A stretch of DNA of 47,171 bases, taken from Mycobacterium sp. 1465703.0. GTDB taxonomy: Bacteria; Actinomycetota; Actinomycetes; Mycobacteriales; Mycobacteriaceae. The first letter of the stretch is position 1. Every line of letters begins with the position of its first letter. Shown here in pieces: positions 1-8,990 of this stretch. Where the stretch lies: NCBI RefSeq assembly GCF_001672975.1, contig NZ_LZKU01000026.1, positions 1 through 47,171 on the forward strand, written 5' to 3'. The notes under the pieces were generated by a model that was given only the letters and a program-made list of their open reading frames with translations, did not search any database and was not told the DNA's origin. The translations under genes and the position numbers were made by a program.

Positions 1-562
1 GCGGTTAAGTAATCACTGGGCGTGCATAGCCCGTCGATCGGCCGCTCATTGGGGCGTCGAGAGCGCAGTCGAGGGCTCGCAGACAGAGTTCGGGTGAGAT
101 CGGCACGCGAGATATTCTGCAACTGAATCCATTTCACGCAGGCCGCGCGAACGAACGCTAACCAGCCCTCGACGGCGATCTCCGCGGCGCCGCGCTGACA
201 TCCCTGCGCGGCGAGTTGATCGATCGGACAACGGCCCACGACGTTGAGTTCCTGGGAGATGATCGCTTGGATTGCCGGGTCATCCGACAATGCGCGCGGT
301 TGATCGTGACGGCTTCAACGGGATGATCAACAAACGCTTGGATGTGGGCGTGGAGTCCAGTAACAAGCTGCTCAGCCGGCGGTAGCTGCGGATCAACGCT
401 GCGCGTCCCAGACCGCCTAGTGGCGCGCTTGAATATCGCTACGTACAAGTCTCGCTTATTCGGAAAATAGCGATACCGCAGTCCTCTCGACACACCCGCG
501 CTCGCGGCGATGTGCTCCATGAAGACATCTTCATACGGCTTTTCCGCGAACCACGCCGGCAC
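1..562 (-). pseudogene. TetR-family regulator, frameshifted, runs off the left edge
   Basis: The N-terminal half, from the ATG at 562, reads a TetR helix-turn-helix (residues about 10-50, with HIAASAGVSRGLRYRYFPNK). Near position 290 the frame breaks: the continuation (ALSDDPAIQAIISQELN, then AVEGWLAFVRAACVKW) is in another frame. The switch falls at a GC-repeat (ccgcgcgca) and is explained by two extra bases. The second frame is still open at position 1, so the C-terminus may lie outside the window. As it stands the protein would lose its ligand-binding domain after about 90 residues. A sequencing error at the GC repeat is the alternative. The target is unknown. Confidence 0.7.
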
Positions 563-794
563 CGGCGTCGAGCAACTGTTCGCGTCGCTGGTGTGAGTCT
601 AGGCGGTAGCGAGTCACGTCCCGCCCCCAACCAGAAGCGACCCCGGGCCACTCACCGCCATGCGGCAACAGCGCCAGCTACGCTCACCGATGAACGACGC
701 TCGCTCGCCGTGGACCAGTTCACGCCAGTCCGTCACGACCGTTTGCTCGCTGGCTGGATATCTCCATGTATTTCTCGCGATCATGGCCGCGCGA

Positions 795-1457
795 TCAGAC
801 CGAGGCGGTACGAACAATGTGCTTACGCGCGTCGCTGACCCGAGCCGCGGTTTTTGCGGCAACTTCCGGGTAGCGGACTCCGGGTGCCAGCTCAACGAGG
901 TCAAATCCGGTGCCCGTCACGTCGAGTACGGCGAGGTCGGTGATGACGCGGTCGACGACCCCGCGGCCGGTGAGGGGCAGGTCGCACGTCGTGACCAGTT
1001 TGGCCTGTCCAGTCCTGGTGACGTGATCGGTGAGCACGATGACACGGCGCGCGCCGTTGACGAGGTCCATCGCGCCGCCCATGCCCTTCACCATCGCGCC
1101 GGGCACCATCCAGTTGGCCAGGTCGCCGGTCATGGCGACTTGCATGGCGCCGAGAACTGCGACGTCGACGTGGCCGCCGCGGATCATGGCGAAGCTGGTG
1201 GCCGAGTCGAAGTACGAGGCTCCAAAGACCACCGAAACCGTTTGCTTGCCCGCATTGATCAGGTCGGGGTCGACCTCGTCGTCGTATGGAAACGGGCCAA
1301 CTCCGAGGATTCCGTTTTCTGCGTGCAGCGTGACGTCAGAGCCTTCCGGCAAGTGGTCGGGAATCAGAGTGGGCAAACCAATCCCAAGGTTGACGTATTC
1401 ACCGGCGCGCAGTTCTTGCGCGGCTCGTGCGGCCATCTGTTCGCGGGTCCAGCTCAC
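795..1457 (-). CDS. CoA-transferase beta subunit (3-oxoacid / 3-oxoadipate CoA-transferase family)
   Basis: This 220-residue protein matches subunit B of the family I CoA-transferases (ScoB/AtoA/PcaJ/CatJ type) over its full usual length. The catalytic glutamate is visible as E47 in [11 protein letters not shown]; family enzymes form a glutamyl-CoA thioester on this residue while moving CoA between a donor such as succinyl-CoA and a 3-oxoacid. A glycine-rich segment ([18 protein letters not shown]) follows, as usual. The ATG overlaps the stop of the alpha subunit by 4 bases (ATGA), so the two are translationally coupled and surely form one heteromeric enzyme. The lysR gene upstream is divergent and is the likely regulator. 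The substrate cannot be read from sequence; activation of a ring-cleavage product is a reasonable inference from the neighbours. Confidence 0.92.
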   Translation of the reverse strand: MSWTREQMAARAAQELRAGEYVNLGIGLPTLIPDHLPEGSDVTLHAENGILGVGPFPYDDEVDPDLINAGKQTVSVVFGASYFDSATSFAMIRGGHVDVAVLGAMQVAMTGDLANWMVPGAMVKGMGGAMDLVNGARRVIVLTDHVTRTGQAKLVTTCDLPLTGRGVVDRVITDLAVLDVTGTGFDLVELAPGVRYPEVAAKTAARVSDARKHIVRTASV

Positions 1458-2230
1458 CCTTTTGCCGCCCGAGTCCGGGTCGTACGTTTTTCAATGTCCT
1501 TGCGGGCGGCCTGTTCTGGCGTCAACGCGACAATGCGCTGAACGAAGATGCCCGCCAGGTGGATCTCGTCAGGGTTCAGTTCGCCGACGTCGACGACGCG
1601 CTCGGCCTCGACGACAGTGATCCGACCGCACATCGCAGCGGGTGGGTTGAAATTACGTGCCGCAGCGTGGAATCGACAATTGCCAGCCTTATCGACGACG
1701 GCGGCGCGGATCAACGCGTAGTCGGTGACGATCGCCTCCTCGAGTACCATCTGCTTACCTCCGAAGCCACGGACTTCTTTGGCCGGTGAAGCGAGCGCGA
1801 CACTGCCGTCGGAGTCATAACGCCACGGGATGCCGCCGTCGGCCACCATCGTTCCGACTCCGGTGGGCGTGTAGAAAGCCCCAATCCCGCTGCCCCCGGC
1901 ACGCATTCGTTCCGCAAGGGTGCCCTGCGGGGTGAGTTCGACCGTTAGTTCGCCGCAAAGGTATTGGCGGGCGAATTCCTTATTTTCTCCGACGTAGGAG
2001 GCGATGACGCGGCTGATCCGGCGGGCATCTAACAGGCGGCCCAGTCCGGCCCCATCAATACCACAGTTGTTGGACACGATGGTGAGATCCCGGGCGCCTT
2101 GCTCGAGCAGCGCGTCGATGACAAACCACGGGATACCGGCCAGGCCGAACCCACCTACCGCAACGCTAGATCCGTCGGAGATGTCGGCGACCGCCTCGAG
2201 TGCGGAATCGACCAACTTGTTCAAAGGCAT
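1454..2230 (-). CDS. CoA-transferase alpha subunit (3-oxoacid / 3-oxoadipate CoA-transferase family)
   Basis: The partner of the beta subunit downstream. It shows the alpha-subunit hallmarks: [20 protein letters not shown] near the N-terminus (CoA-binding glycine-rich loop), [12 protein letters not shown], and [25 protein letters not shown] in the middle. The length (258 residues) is that of ScoA/PcaI/CatI proteins. The start was placed at the ATG at 2230 because GGAG lies about 7 bases upstream and family members begin close to this point; a longer reading from 2260 adds ten residues without homology. The gene leads the two-gene operon and is transcribed away from the lysR gene. Confidence 0.9.
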   Translation of the reverse strand: MPLNKLVDSALEAVADISDGSSVAVGGFGLAGIPWFVIDALLEQGARDLTIVSNNCGIDGAGLGRLLDARRISRVIASYVGENKEFARQYLCGELTVELTPQGTLAERMRAGGSGIGAFYTPTGVGTMVADGGIPWRYDSDGSVALASPAKEVRGFGGKQMVLEEAIVTDYALIRAAVVDKAGNCRFHAAARNFNPPAAMCGRITVVEAERVVDVGELNPDEIHLAGIFVQRIVALTPEQAARKDIEKRTTRTRAAKG

Positions 2231-2360
2231 GCGTTCTCCGCGGGTCATCCGGGCCTGCAAACTGACGATCTGAAGGGCCGCGCCACTTCACAGTAGGTGT
2301 ACGCCCCGATATCAAGAAATACCTGTTTCACCCTTATTGAGAGGATGTCAGTATGAGTAC
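2231..2360. promoter_or_regulatory. divergent promoter region between CoA-transferase operon and lysR
   Basis: About 130 bases separate the two divergent start codons. LysR regulators usually bind between themselves and a divergent target operon, so this is the expected operator region. An imperfect inverted pair, AGGTGTA (about 2295) and AATACCT (about 2317), is present but not convincing alone. No clear sigma-70 boxes were identified. Confidence 0.5.
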
Positions 2361-3263
2361 GTGGAGCTACGTCATCTTCGTTACTTCCGGGCCGTCGGTG
2401 AAGAGTTGCATTTTGGCCGTGCAGCTGACCGGCTACATATCGCGCAACCGCCGCTGTCCCAGCAGATCCGTCAGCTGGAGCACGAGCTAGGAGTGAAGCT
2501 GCTCGAGCGCAACACCAGACGAGTGGAACTAACCCCCGCGGGCGCCGCCTACCTGCGCAGGGTGGTGACGATTCTCGATGCTGTCGATGACGCGACCTGC
2601 CACGCGCGGCGCATCGCTGACGGCATGGAGGGGCGTTTTGCGATCGGCTGCGTCGGATCGGCGACGTATTCGCTGCTGCCCCAGCTCGTCAGAGTGCTGC
2701 GCGAGGATCTGCCTGGTGTCGATGTGAGCATCCGCGGCGAGATGCTCGCACCGGCACAACTTACTGCGCTGCTCAGTGGTGAGATCGACCTCGCCCTGTT
2801 GCGCCCTCCCGTCCCGCGGCCAGACCTTGAAGTGCAAACGGTGCGCCGCGACCGATTGCTGGTTGCCTTGCCACACGGCCATGCCCTGACATCTCGCCGC
2901 GAGTTGCGCATCACCGACCTGCGCGATGAGGAGTTCGTGGCGCATGCCGGGAGCGGCCGGTCGGTGATGAATACCGTTTTGACGTCGCTGTGCGCCGACG
3001 CTGGATTTGTGCCGCGAGTCCGCCACGAGGTCGAGGAGACTTCTACGCTGGTAACCCTCGTCGCCGCAGGGCTCGGCGTCGCCGTAGTTCCGGACCCCAC
3101 GGCATCCCTGGGACTCGCCGGGGTCTGCTATCGACCCTTGGTTCCGGCCCAGTTGGGAATTGAGTTGGTGGCTGCGCATGCGGCCCAGGCGAATTCGCCT
3201 CTCATCAAGCGTGTGTTGGCCATTTTGCGGAATGTCGCGCGGCACGTATCAGTGCCGGGGTAA
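2361..3263 (+). CDS. LysR-family transcriptional regulator
   Basis: A typical LysR protein of about 300 residues. Residues 1-60 form the winged helix-turn-helix (VELRHLRYFRAVGEELHF, then IAQPPLSQQIRQLEHELG), followed by the linker helix and a periplasmic-binding-protein-like effector domain (ALLRPPVPRPDLEV, VPDPTASLG). The GTG at 2361 was chosen because LysR proteins of this subgroup begin with (M/V)ELRHLRYF; a TTG at 2337 in the same frame would add eight residues. The gene is divergent from the CoA-transferase pair, which fits the CatR/PcaQ/BenM pattern of activators of aromatic-acid catabolism that sense a pathway intermediate. The effector is unknown. Confidence 0.9.
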   Translation: MELRHLRYFRAVGEELHFGRAADRLHIAQPPLSQQIRQLEHELGVKLLERNTRRVELTPAGAAYLRRVVTILDAVDDATCHARRIADGMEGRFAIGCVGSATYSLLPQLVRVLREDLPGVDVSIRGEMLAPAQLTALLSGEIDLALLRPPVPRPDLEVQTVRRDRLLVALPHGHALTSRRELRITDLRDEEFVAHAGSGRSVMNTVLTSLCADAGFVPRVRHEVEETSTLVTLVAAGLGVAVVPDPTASLGLAGVCYRPLVPAQLGIELVAAHAAQANSPLIKRVLAILRNVARHVSVPG

Positions 3264-3289
3264 GTCGGCGGAGCCAGCTCAATTCACAT

Positions 3290-4017
3290 TCAGTCGTTAT
3301 GAACACTATCCACCGCTACGGCGCTATAGACCGGCGCGAATAGTCGCGCCCAGTCCAGTCGGCGGCTAGCCAGCCCGGCGGGGGTTGCCCATCCGCCTAA
3401 AGCCCTTTTGCAATCGTCGTCGGCCACGCCGATCATGTCGGCCAACGGTCGAAGTAGTTGGCCCTGCTTTTGGTGGAACCCGCAGTCCTTCAATGACGAT
3501 GCGAACCTAGCATTGCCCGCACTCGCCTTTGCGACAGTGTGAAATAACCCGGCCCAACTCTTCCAGCGCATCAAGAAAGGGGCCGACGGTCGCGGCAGCC
3601 CAACAGTGGCCTCGATGCCCCGCCGGAAAACCGAGCGACAAACACCTCAGCGTCGTACCATCCTTTTTCCCGCAGATTTCGTAACCCATAGCGGCGGCCG
3701 ACAGTCCCCTCAAGCCACCGACGTGTGATCGAGTCCACGAGGCGCATCAGGCCGCGCATGTTCAGCTCTGTGGCCCGCGCTCGATACTTCGTCCAGCGAC
3801 GACGGTGTTGCAGCACCGCCTCGTCGATTAGCTGCGTGATCAGACCAAGGAACCGCTGGAATGATCGGGGACTTACGGATTTCCGTGCTGGACGGTAAGG
3901 CCTTGTACTGCAGGCAGTCTCACACATCTGATACCTGAACGACCGAGCCGTCACCAAAACGAAACTCAACGTCGCAGCACCGCCACCAACGCGATTACCG
4001 CCACTGTGAACCGACAC
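3290..4017 (-). pseudogene. degenerate unrecognised coding region
   Basis: Two minus-strand frames look like pieces of one protein. The 5' part (from 4017) contains an Arg-rich stretch (RGLMRLVDSITRRWLEGTVGRR) and WYDAEVFVARFSG; a single frameshift near 3630 joins it to a second frame (GIEATVGLPRPSAPFLMRW, then WAGLFHTVAKASAGNARF) that ends at 3290. No family was recognised. The 5' end abuts the IS256 remnant, so the gene may have been broken by that insertion. Confidence 0.35.
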
Positions 4018-4019
4018 CC

Positions 4020-4490
4020 CAGAGGGAAGACATGGACACCCTGGCCACCTGTCACCTGCTCGGTGTGTCGACGCGGCGAATGGACAAGCTCGTCGAGAGC
4101 CTCGGGGACAGCAGCTTGTCGAAGTCGCAGGTGTCGGTTATGGCCAAAGAACTCGACACCGCCGTCGGGGCGTTTCGCACCCTGCCCCTAGACACCGGCC
4201 CTACACGTGTATGGCTGCCGGCGCCTTGGTGTCGAAAGTGTGGGAGGCCGGTCGGGTGGTCAACGTCCACACCCTGATCCGCCTCGTCGGCGCCGTCCTA
4301 GCCGAACAACTCGACGAATGGGCCGGATCACGCCGCTATCTCGGCCTGGATGTCCTGAGCAAATCCCAAGCCACGAACGCACCCCAACAGAACAGGAGGC
4401 CGCCCGGCCGCACTGACCGCCTAAATCACAAAGCCGGAGAATCACACGATGACGTCATACACCACGTCCCTGGACTTGACCCACTGCCCG
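4020..4490 (+). pseudogene. IS256-family (IS1081-like) transposase remnant with large internal deletion
   Basis: The stretch begins without the N-terminus and reads LLGVSTRRMDKLVESLG, then LSKSQVSVMAKELD, which are characteristic of mycobacterial IS256-family mutator transposases. Near 4200 a one-base slip moves the frame (YTCMAAGALVSKVWEAGRVV); the first catalytic aspartate of the DDE triad, normally in AADAL, is glycine here. After VVNVHTLI the sequence jumps directly to the C-terminal RLVGAVLAEQLDEW and YLGLDVLSKSQ, so roughly the central half, including the rest of the DDE domain, is missing. The bases after the stop, to about 4490, resemble the right end of such elements. It cannot encode an active transposase. 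Confidence 0.8.
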
Positions 4491-4631
4491 TGGCGCCAGA
4501 CAAGCAAGTTTGCAGCGGGCTGCCTTTTTCTCTCAATCGGTGAAAAGCCGGTAGTCCAAGCCTCTGCTCGCGAGTGATCCTGGCTGCGGCGTAGGCAACT
4601 GCGTCGTCGTTCTGTACCGAAAGGGCTTGAG

Positions 4632-6080
4632 ATGACGACCGGGACCGCGGTTCCGCAGATCGGGCACTTGATCGGCGGAGAAGCGTCGGTGAGCAGCCTT
4701 CGGGACGTTCACGACCCGGGGCGTCTCAGCGACATCGTCGCCCAGGTAGCTGCTGGAAACGCACACGACGTGGATCTCGCCGTTGGTGCCGCACACGCGG
4801 CCTTTCCCGCATGGCGTGACACGCCCAGCGCCGAGCGAGTGCAACGACTTCAGGCCGCTGCGGAAGTCGTTGCTGCGAGCAGCGAGGAACTCGCCCCATT
4901 GCTGGTGCGTGAGCACGGTGGTGTCCTCTGGGAGGCTGCGGCCGACTTCGCCCTGGGCGCAGCGGTGCTCAAGCACACCGCGAGCCTCGTGGAGGACTTC
5001 CTCCGCCCCGTCCAGTACGACGACAAGCAGTGCTTTATCAGCGTGGAAAAAGTCGGGCGAGGAGTCGCGGCAGCCGTCGTGCCGTGGAATATGCCCGTGG
5101 TCTTGGCCATGATGAAGTTGGCACCCGCACTGGCCACGGGCAACACTCTGGTGCTGAAACCGTCGCCGTTCGCCTCGGCCGCGCTGACCCTGCTCCTGCA
5201 AAAGATCGCTGGAGATTTACCGGCCGGGGTGGTCAACGTGGTCCACGGCGAACATGACGTGGGAGCCGCACTATGTAGTCACCGGCTAGTGCGAAAAGTG
5301 GCGTTCACCGGCGGCACCGCCACCGGGTCTAGGGTCATCGAGGCCACCGCGCCGACGATCACGAACGTCACGCTCGAACTGGGTGGCAACGACCCAGCGA
5401 TCGTCTTGAGCGATGTTGACATCGATGCCGCGCTGGACCGAATGCTGAATGGCATCTTTGCCCGCACCGGCCAAATATGTTTCGCCATCAAGCGCGTTTA
5501 CGTGGCCCGAAGCATCTATCAGCAATTCGCAGACGCGCTCTGTGATCGGGTGAATCAGTACGCCGTCGGCCACGGCTTGGACCCGCAAGCCTCATTCGGT
5601 CCGCTCAACAACGAAACCCAGTACAACAAGGTGCTGAATCTGCTTGAACGTACCCGCAATTCTTCGGCGACGGTACTTGAGCTCGGCCGCAAACTTGACC
5701 CGTCGTCTTGGGCCAACGGTTACTACATGCTGCCCCATGTGGTTCGCGACGTCGAGCACAGCGCACCACTTTCGTGTGAGGAGCAGTTTGGTCCGGTTAT
5801 CCCGTTGATCGCCTACGACAATGAGGAGCAGGTCATCTCATGGGCCAACGATGGCAACTACGGTCTCTGCTCGTCGGTATGGACGACAGATCCAGGGCGA
5901 GGGCTTGCGATGGCCCGTCGTATCGAGGCTGGCAGCACGTTTATCAACGCTCACTCGTTTGAGGCGCTGGATCTACGGATGCCTTTCGGAGGCATCAAGC
6001 AAAGCGGTCTCGGTCGGGAGTACGGCGCCGCCGGCCTGTCCGCGTACGTCGAGGAACACGCGATCCGTTGGCTCAAATGA
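4632..6080 (+). CDS. NAD(P)-dependent aldehyde dehydrogenase
   Basis: A full-length ALDH of 482 residues. The cofactor and catalytic signatures are present: VVPWNMPV, the LVLKPSPFA segment, FTGGTATG, the general base E249 in LELGGND, and the nucleophile C283 in ARTGQICFAIKR, followed by the late EEQFGPVIPL and MPFGGIKQSGLGREYG motifs. It would oxidise an aldehyde to the acid. AAAGGG lies just before the ATG. The P450 gene begins 67 bases downstream on the same strand, so they probably form one transcript that oxidises an alkyl or side-chain carbon and then the resulting aldehyde; that pairing is inferred. The specific aldehyde is not known. Confidence 0.93.
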   Translation: MTTGTAVPQIGHLIGGEASVSSLRDVHDPGRLSDIVAQVAAGNAHDVDLAVGAAHAAFPAWRDTPSAERVQRLQAAAEVVAASSEELAPLLVREHGGVLWEAAADFALGAAVLKHTASLVEDFLRPVQYDDKQCFISVEKVGRGVAAAVVPWNMPVVLAMMKLAPALATGNTLVLKPSPFASAALTLLLQKIAGDLPAGVVNVVHGEHDVGAALCSHRLVRKVAFTGGTATGSRVIEATAPTITNVTLELGGNDPAIVLSDVDIDAALDRMLNGIFARTGQICFAIKRVYVARSIYQQFADALCDRVNQYAVGHGLDPQASFGPLNNETQYNKVLNLLERTRNSSATVLELGRKLDPSSWANGYYMLPHVVRDVEHSAPLSCEEQFGPVIPLIAYDNEEQVISWANDGNYGLCSSVWTTDPGRGLAMARRIEAGSTFINAHSFEALDLRMPFGGIKQSGLGREYGAAGLSAYVEEHAIRWLK

Positions 6081-6147
6081 CCCAGCTTCAACCGAAATCT
6101 TCTGTTGCGCACGGTATGTGGGTAAGTATCGAATCGGAGGGGCCGCG

Positions 6148-7374
6148 ATGAGGGTCGTCGGACCGCCTCGCAATTTGCCAACCTCTGAGGTGGATCCATT
6201 CTCCCACGAAGTACTCGAGGAACCTGGTGGGTTGCAGGCCGAGCTTCGGGACGCCGGACCGGTCGTTTACCTCACCCGTTACCGCGTATATGGCCTTGCC
6301 CGTTATGAGCAAGTACGCGACGCGGCGGTCGACTGGCAATCATTCCAGTCGGGCGCGGGCGTCGGGCTGGCGAACTTCCGTACCGAGAAGCCCTGGCGAA
6401 CACCGAGCTTGCTCCTCGAGACCGACCCACCCCAGCATGACGCCCCCCGCGCGGTCCTGTCGAAAATTCTCGGCCAACTTCGGCTGCACAGCTTGCGCGA
6501 GGGTTGGTTTGCCGATGCCGAGGAATTGGTCGACGAGGTATTGCTCGAGCGCGAATTCGATGCGGCACAACGGCTGGCCGCTGCCTTCCCGCTGCGGGTC
6601 TTTCCCGATGCCGTCGGCCTACCCAAGGAGGGCCGGGAAAACCTTTTACCCTACGGCGACCACAACTTCAATACGTTCGGCCCACCCAACGACCTAGTAA
6701 CAATGGGTATGCCAGGGGCGCCCAGATTTTCGGCATGGGTGGACGCGCACTGCCAACGTCCGACACTCGCAGAAACAGGCTTCGGCGCGCAGATCTGGGC
6801 CGCCGCCGACCGCGGCGACATCACTCATCGCCAGGCGCCGCTGGTTGTGCGCAGCTTGTTGTCAGCCGGCGTGGACACAACGGTTCACGGTCTTGCAGCA
6901 GTGCTCTACGCGTTTGCTACGTGTCCCGAGCAGTGGCAGCGATTGCGGGGAGACCCATCGCTGGTACGGGTCGCCTTTGACGAGGCGGTCCGCTGGGAGT
7001 CGCCTGTGCAGACGTTCTTCCGCACCGCGACCTGCGACATCGAGGTTGCTGGAACAGTGGTGCCGCGGGGCGAGAAGATTTTGATGTTTCTGGGAGCCGC
7101 CAATCGTGACCCTCGCCGGTGGACCGATCCCGATCGCTTCGACTTGACGCGTGATCCTTCCGGCCATGTCGGATTCGGGATGGGGTTGCACCAATGTGTC
7201 GGTCAACACATCGCCAGACTGGAAGCGGAAGCGTTGCTCACCGCATTGATCAAGCGAGTGGAGCGGATTGACATCGCCGGACCGATGGTGCGCCACCACA
7301 ACAACACCTTGCGTGGATGGGATTCGATCCCGTTGCGTGTTGAGTTGACGCGAAAGGTGGTGTCTGAACCGTGA
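6148..7374 (+). CDS. cytochrome P450 monooxygenase
   Basis: A 408-residue bacterial class I P450. The I-helix oxygen-binding motif reads SAGVDTT, the K-helix ExxR is EAVRWESPVQ, and the heme-ligand loop is FGMGLHQCVG with the axial thiolate at C350. The start was set at the ATG at 6148, which has GGAGG eight bases upstream; the longer open frame upstream overlaps the aldehyde dehydrogenase and is not coding. No ferredoxin gene is adjacent, although actinobacterial P450s usually need one; the 2Fe-2S reductases at 8991 or 12891 could serve, but this is speculation. It overlaps the next small gene by four bases. Confidence 0.93.
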   Translation: MRVVGPPRNLPTSEVDPFSHEVLEEPGGLQAELRDAGPVVYLTRYRVYGLARYEQVRDAAVDWQSFQSGAGVGLANFRTEKPWRTPSLLLETDPPQHDAPRAVLSKILGQLRLHSLREGWFADAEELVDEVLLEREFDAAQRLAAAFPLRVFPDAVGLPKEGRENLLPYGDHNFNTFGPPNDLVTMGMPGAPRFSAWVDAHCQRPTLAETGFGAQIWAAADRGDITHRQAPLVVRSLLSAGVDTTVHGLAAVLYAFATCPEQWQRLRGDPSLVRVAFDEAVRWESPVQTFFRTATCDIEVAGTVVPRGEKILMFLGAANRDPRRWTDPDRFDLTRDPSGHVGFGMGLHQCVGQHIARLEAEALLTALIKRVERIDIAGPMVRHHNNTLRGWDSIPLRVELTRKVVSEP

Positions 7375-7670
7375 CGGACGAGCGACCGGAGACGCTGTTT
7401 CTACGCTCCGAGAACGACGGAGCGGCATTACGCACGGGTGGCGAAGACTCGGGGTTCTATATGCGACCGCCGTTGTCTGCCAATCCCGCGGTGCTGGTTG
7501 CTGATGCAGGCCGCGCCTTTGGGTTTCTGCTGGCGAATGTGTGGGCGGCCGGCTACCGCGCGTTCGCGGGGGTGGCACTGTCGAATCTGGGGTCCGGCCT
7601 CGCCTATGCTGCGGTGAGCAGGAGGTCGGCTGATCATCGAGATATCCGAAACCCCAACGGGTTCCAGTGA
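7371..7670 (+). CDS. small hypothetical protein coupled to the P450
   Basis: A 99-residue reading frame starting at a GTG that overlaps the P450 stop (GTGA), the usual arrangement for translational coupling. It has an acidic N-terminus, then a moderately hydrophobic stretch (about residues 40-80, AGRAFGFLLANVWAAGYRAF). It is not a ferredoxin: there are no cysteines. No family was recognised. The region downstream is degenerate, so this could be a truncated protein or a chance open frame. Confidence 0.4.
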   Translation: MTDERPETLFLRSENDGAALRTGGEDSGFYMRPPLSANPAVLVADAGRAFGFLLANVWAAGYRAFAGVALSNLGSGLAYAAVSRRSADHRDIRNPNGFQ

Positions 7671-7753
7671 TACTGCAGAGCGAGCGGGCACGTTCAACGG
7701 TCGACGGCTGCGTGCGAGCTCATCAGCGATAGACGTCGGTAGCGAGATAGCAC

Positions 7754-8008
7754 GTGAGGTCGAACCCGTTGAACCAGCACGTACGGGGCGTGATTTCGCG
7801 GAGAAGGGCCGAACCGGTCGAGTTGGTGGACATCGTCATCCCAGAGCCCGGTCCGTTCGAGGTGGTGGTCGAGATCGTCGCGTGCGGCGTGTGCCACACC
7901 GACTTGACCTACCGTCGGGGCGGTATCAACGACGAATACCCCTTCCTGCTCGGTCATGAGTCCGCTGGCACAGTGGATTCCGTGGGCTCGGGCGTCACGG
8001 CTGTCTAG
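7754..8008 (+). pseudogene. truncated zinc alcohol dehydrogenase (mycothiol-dependent formaldehyde dehydrogenase family)
   Basis: The frame encodes the first ~75 residues of an MDR alcohol dehydrogenase: [17 protein letters not shown], then [15 protein letters not shown] with the catalytic zinc cysteine and [17 protein letters not shown] with the GHE motif. This is very close to the N-terminus of S-(hydroxymethyl)mycothiol dehydrogenases. It stops abruptly after GSGVTAV at 8008, where family members continue for about 280 residues with the structural zinc and NAD domains. Nothing resembling the remainder is found downstream. It is therefore a remnant, without function. Confidence 0.8.
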
Positions 8009-8848
8009 CTTGAAGAATCCCGCTTCGATGCACACCTCATCTCCCGCGACAGGCGCGCTTGCCGATCTGGTCTGAAGCGTCGTCGTGATGACAGCGATTA
8101 GATTCGGTTCATCTAGACATGTCGGCCGCTCGATAGGGACAGTGGACCGCGGCAATGGCGACGCGGCGGTGTCCCGTAAGGGGATCCCCGTACGGGCCTT
8201 CGAAAACTATCAGCGTCGTTGGGTTGCTGAGGCGACGCCAATATCGCCCGTCCGCGTTATGTATTCCTGCCTCGTTTATGGGCGAGCAGGGTGCTGCGGT
8301 CGCCGGTGGTCGGCGGCGATCGACGTCAACAAACCCCACTCTGTCGGTGCGATCTCGGAGAATCCGATCATCGACAACGGCCTTCGGGGATCAGTGGTGA
8401 GTGGCGGCGATGGAGGTGATCTCGGGGGCCGACGGTACTGTCGGCTTGACGGGTACGGCGCGGCGCGGCTCTATCCCATTGGGCGGCGGCGCATTGGCGC
8501 AACATAACGTCTAATGTCGGCCCGACGCCGCTTCAAGGCCATCCGATGTATGTCGCCAACCAAGGCTGGTGTGGCTCATCCGCCAAGGCTGGTGTGGCTC
8601 ATCCGCGGGCCGGAGGCTGGCCGTTGGCGTGCCATCCACTGTGCCTTGAATACGTGGAGGGGCGGCAGCAGCGAAAACCGTACCCGGATTTTGGTCAACA
8701 TAGGCGATCGGGCGTCGTGACCACGGATTTGGGGCTCGCTGCGACGGGTGGCCGGCTTCGACGAGGACGCTTTCCTACCTCATCTCCAGCAGGTGACGGG
8801 CGCTCGCCTACGACTGTTTTCCGCGGTTTACATCTATTCAATGAATCT
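8009..8848. other. gene-poor stretch
   Basis: No reading frame here has a recognisable family or convincing start. It contains a 23-bp tandem duplication at 8561-8606 and probably decayed DNA between the truncated dehydrogenase and the reductase promoter. Confidence 0.5.
8561..8606. repeat. perfect 23-bp tandem duplication
   Basis: Two identical 23-base units (beginning caaggctggtgtgg, ending catccgc) lie head to tail with no spacer. It lies in non-coding DNA and looks like a recent slippage duplication. Confidence 0.9.
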
Positions 8849-8864
8849 TGACAAATATTCATCA
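8849..8864. promoter_or_regulatory. operator-like palindrome, site 1, over a -35 box
   Basis: TGACAAATATTCATCA matches 14 of 16 positions of the recurrent palindrome TGATGAATATTCATCA. A consensus -35 hexamer TTGACA starts at 8848, so the site overlaps the promoter core, which suits repression. The reductase start is about 127 bases downstream. Confidence 0.6.
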
Positions 8865-8990
8865 AGAGTAGACGGTGGGGGTGTTGGGTAGCTGCTGGAG
8901 TTCCGCCATGCGGTGACGGCTGGACATCTTGCGGCTCGCATGGTTGCCGCCGCGGATGTTACCGAGGGACTAGATCTCTAAGGGGAAAGT

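Noticed and set aside
660..1541. A 293-codon plus-strand open frame
   Set aside because: It lies antisense to the CoA-transferase genes, which have clear motifs; long antisense frames are common in high-GC DNA.
2529..3245. A 238-codon minus-strand open frame
   Set aside because: It is antisense to the lysR gene and has no family features.
5821..6147. An N-terminal extension of the P450 frame
   Set aside because: It overlaps the C-terminus of the aldehyde dehydrogenase and is Arg/Ser-rich; the start at 6148 has a good ribosome-binding site.
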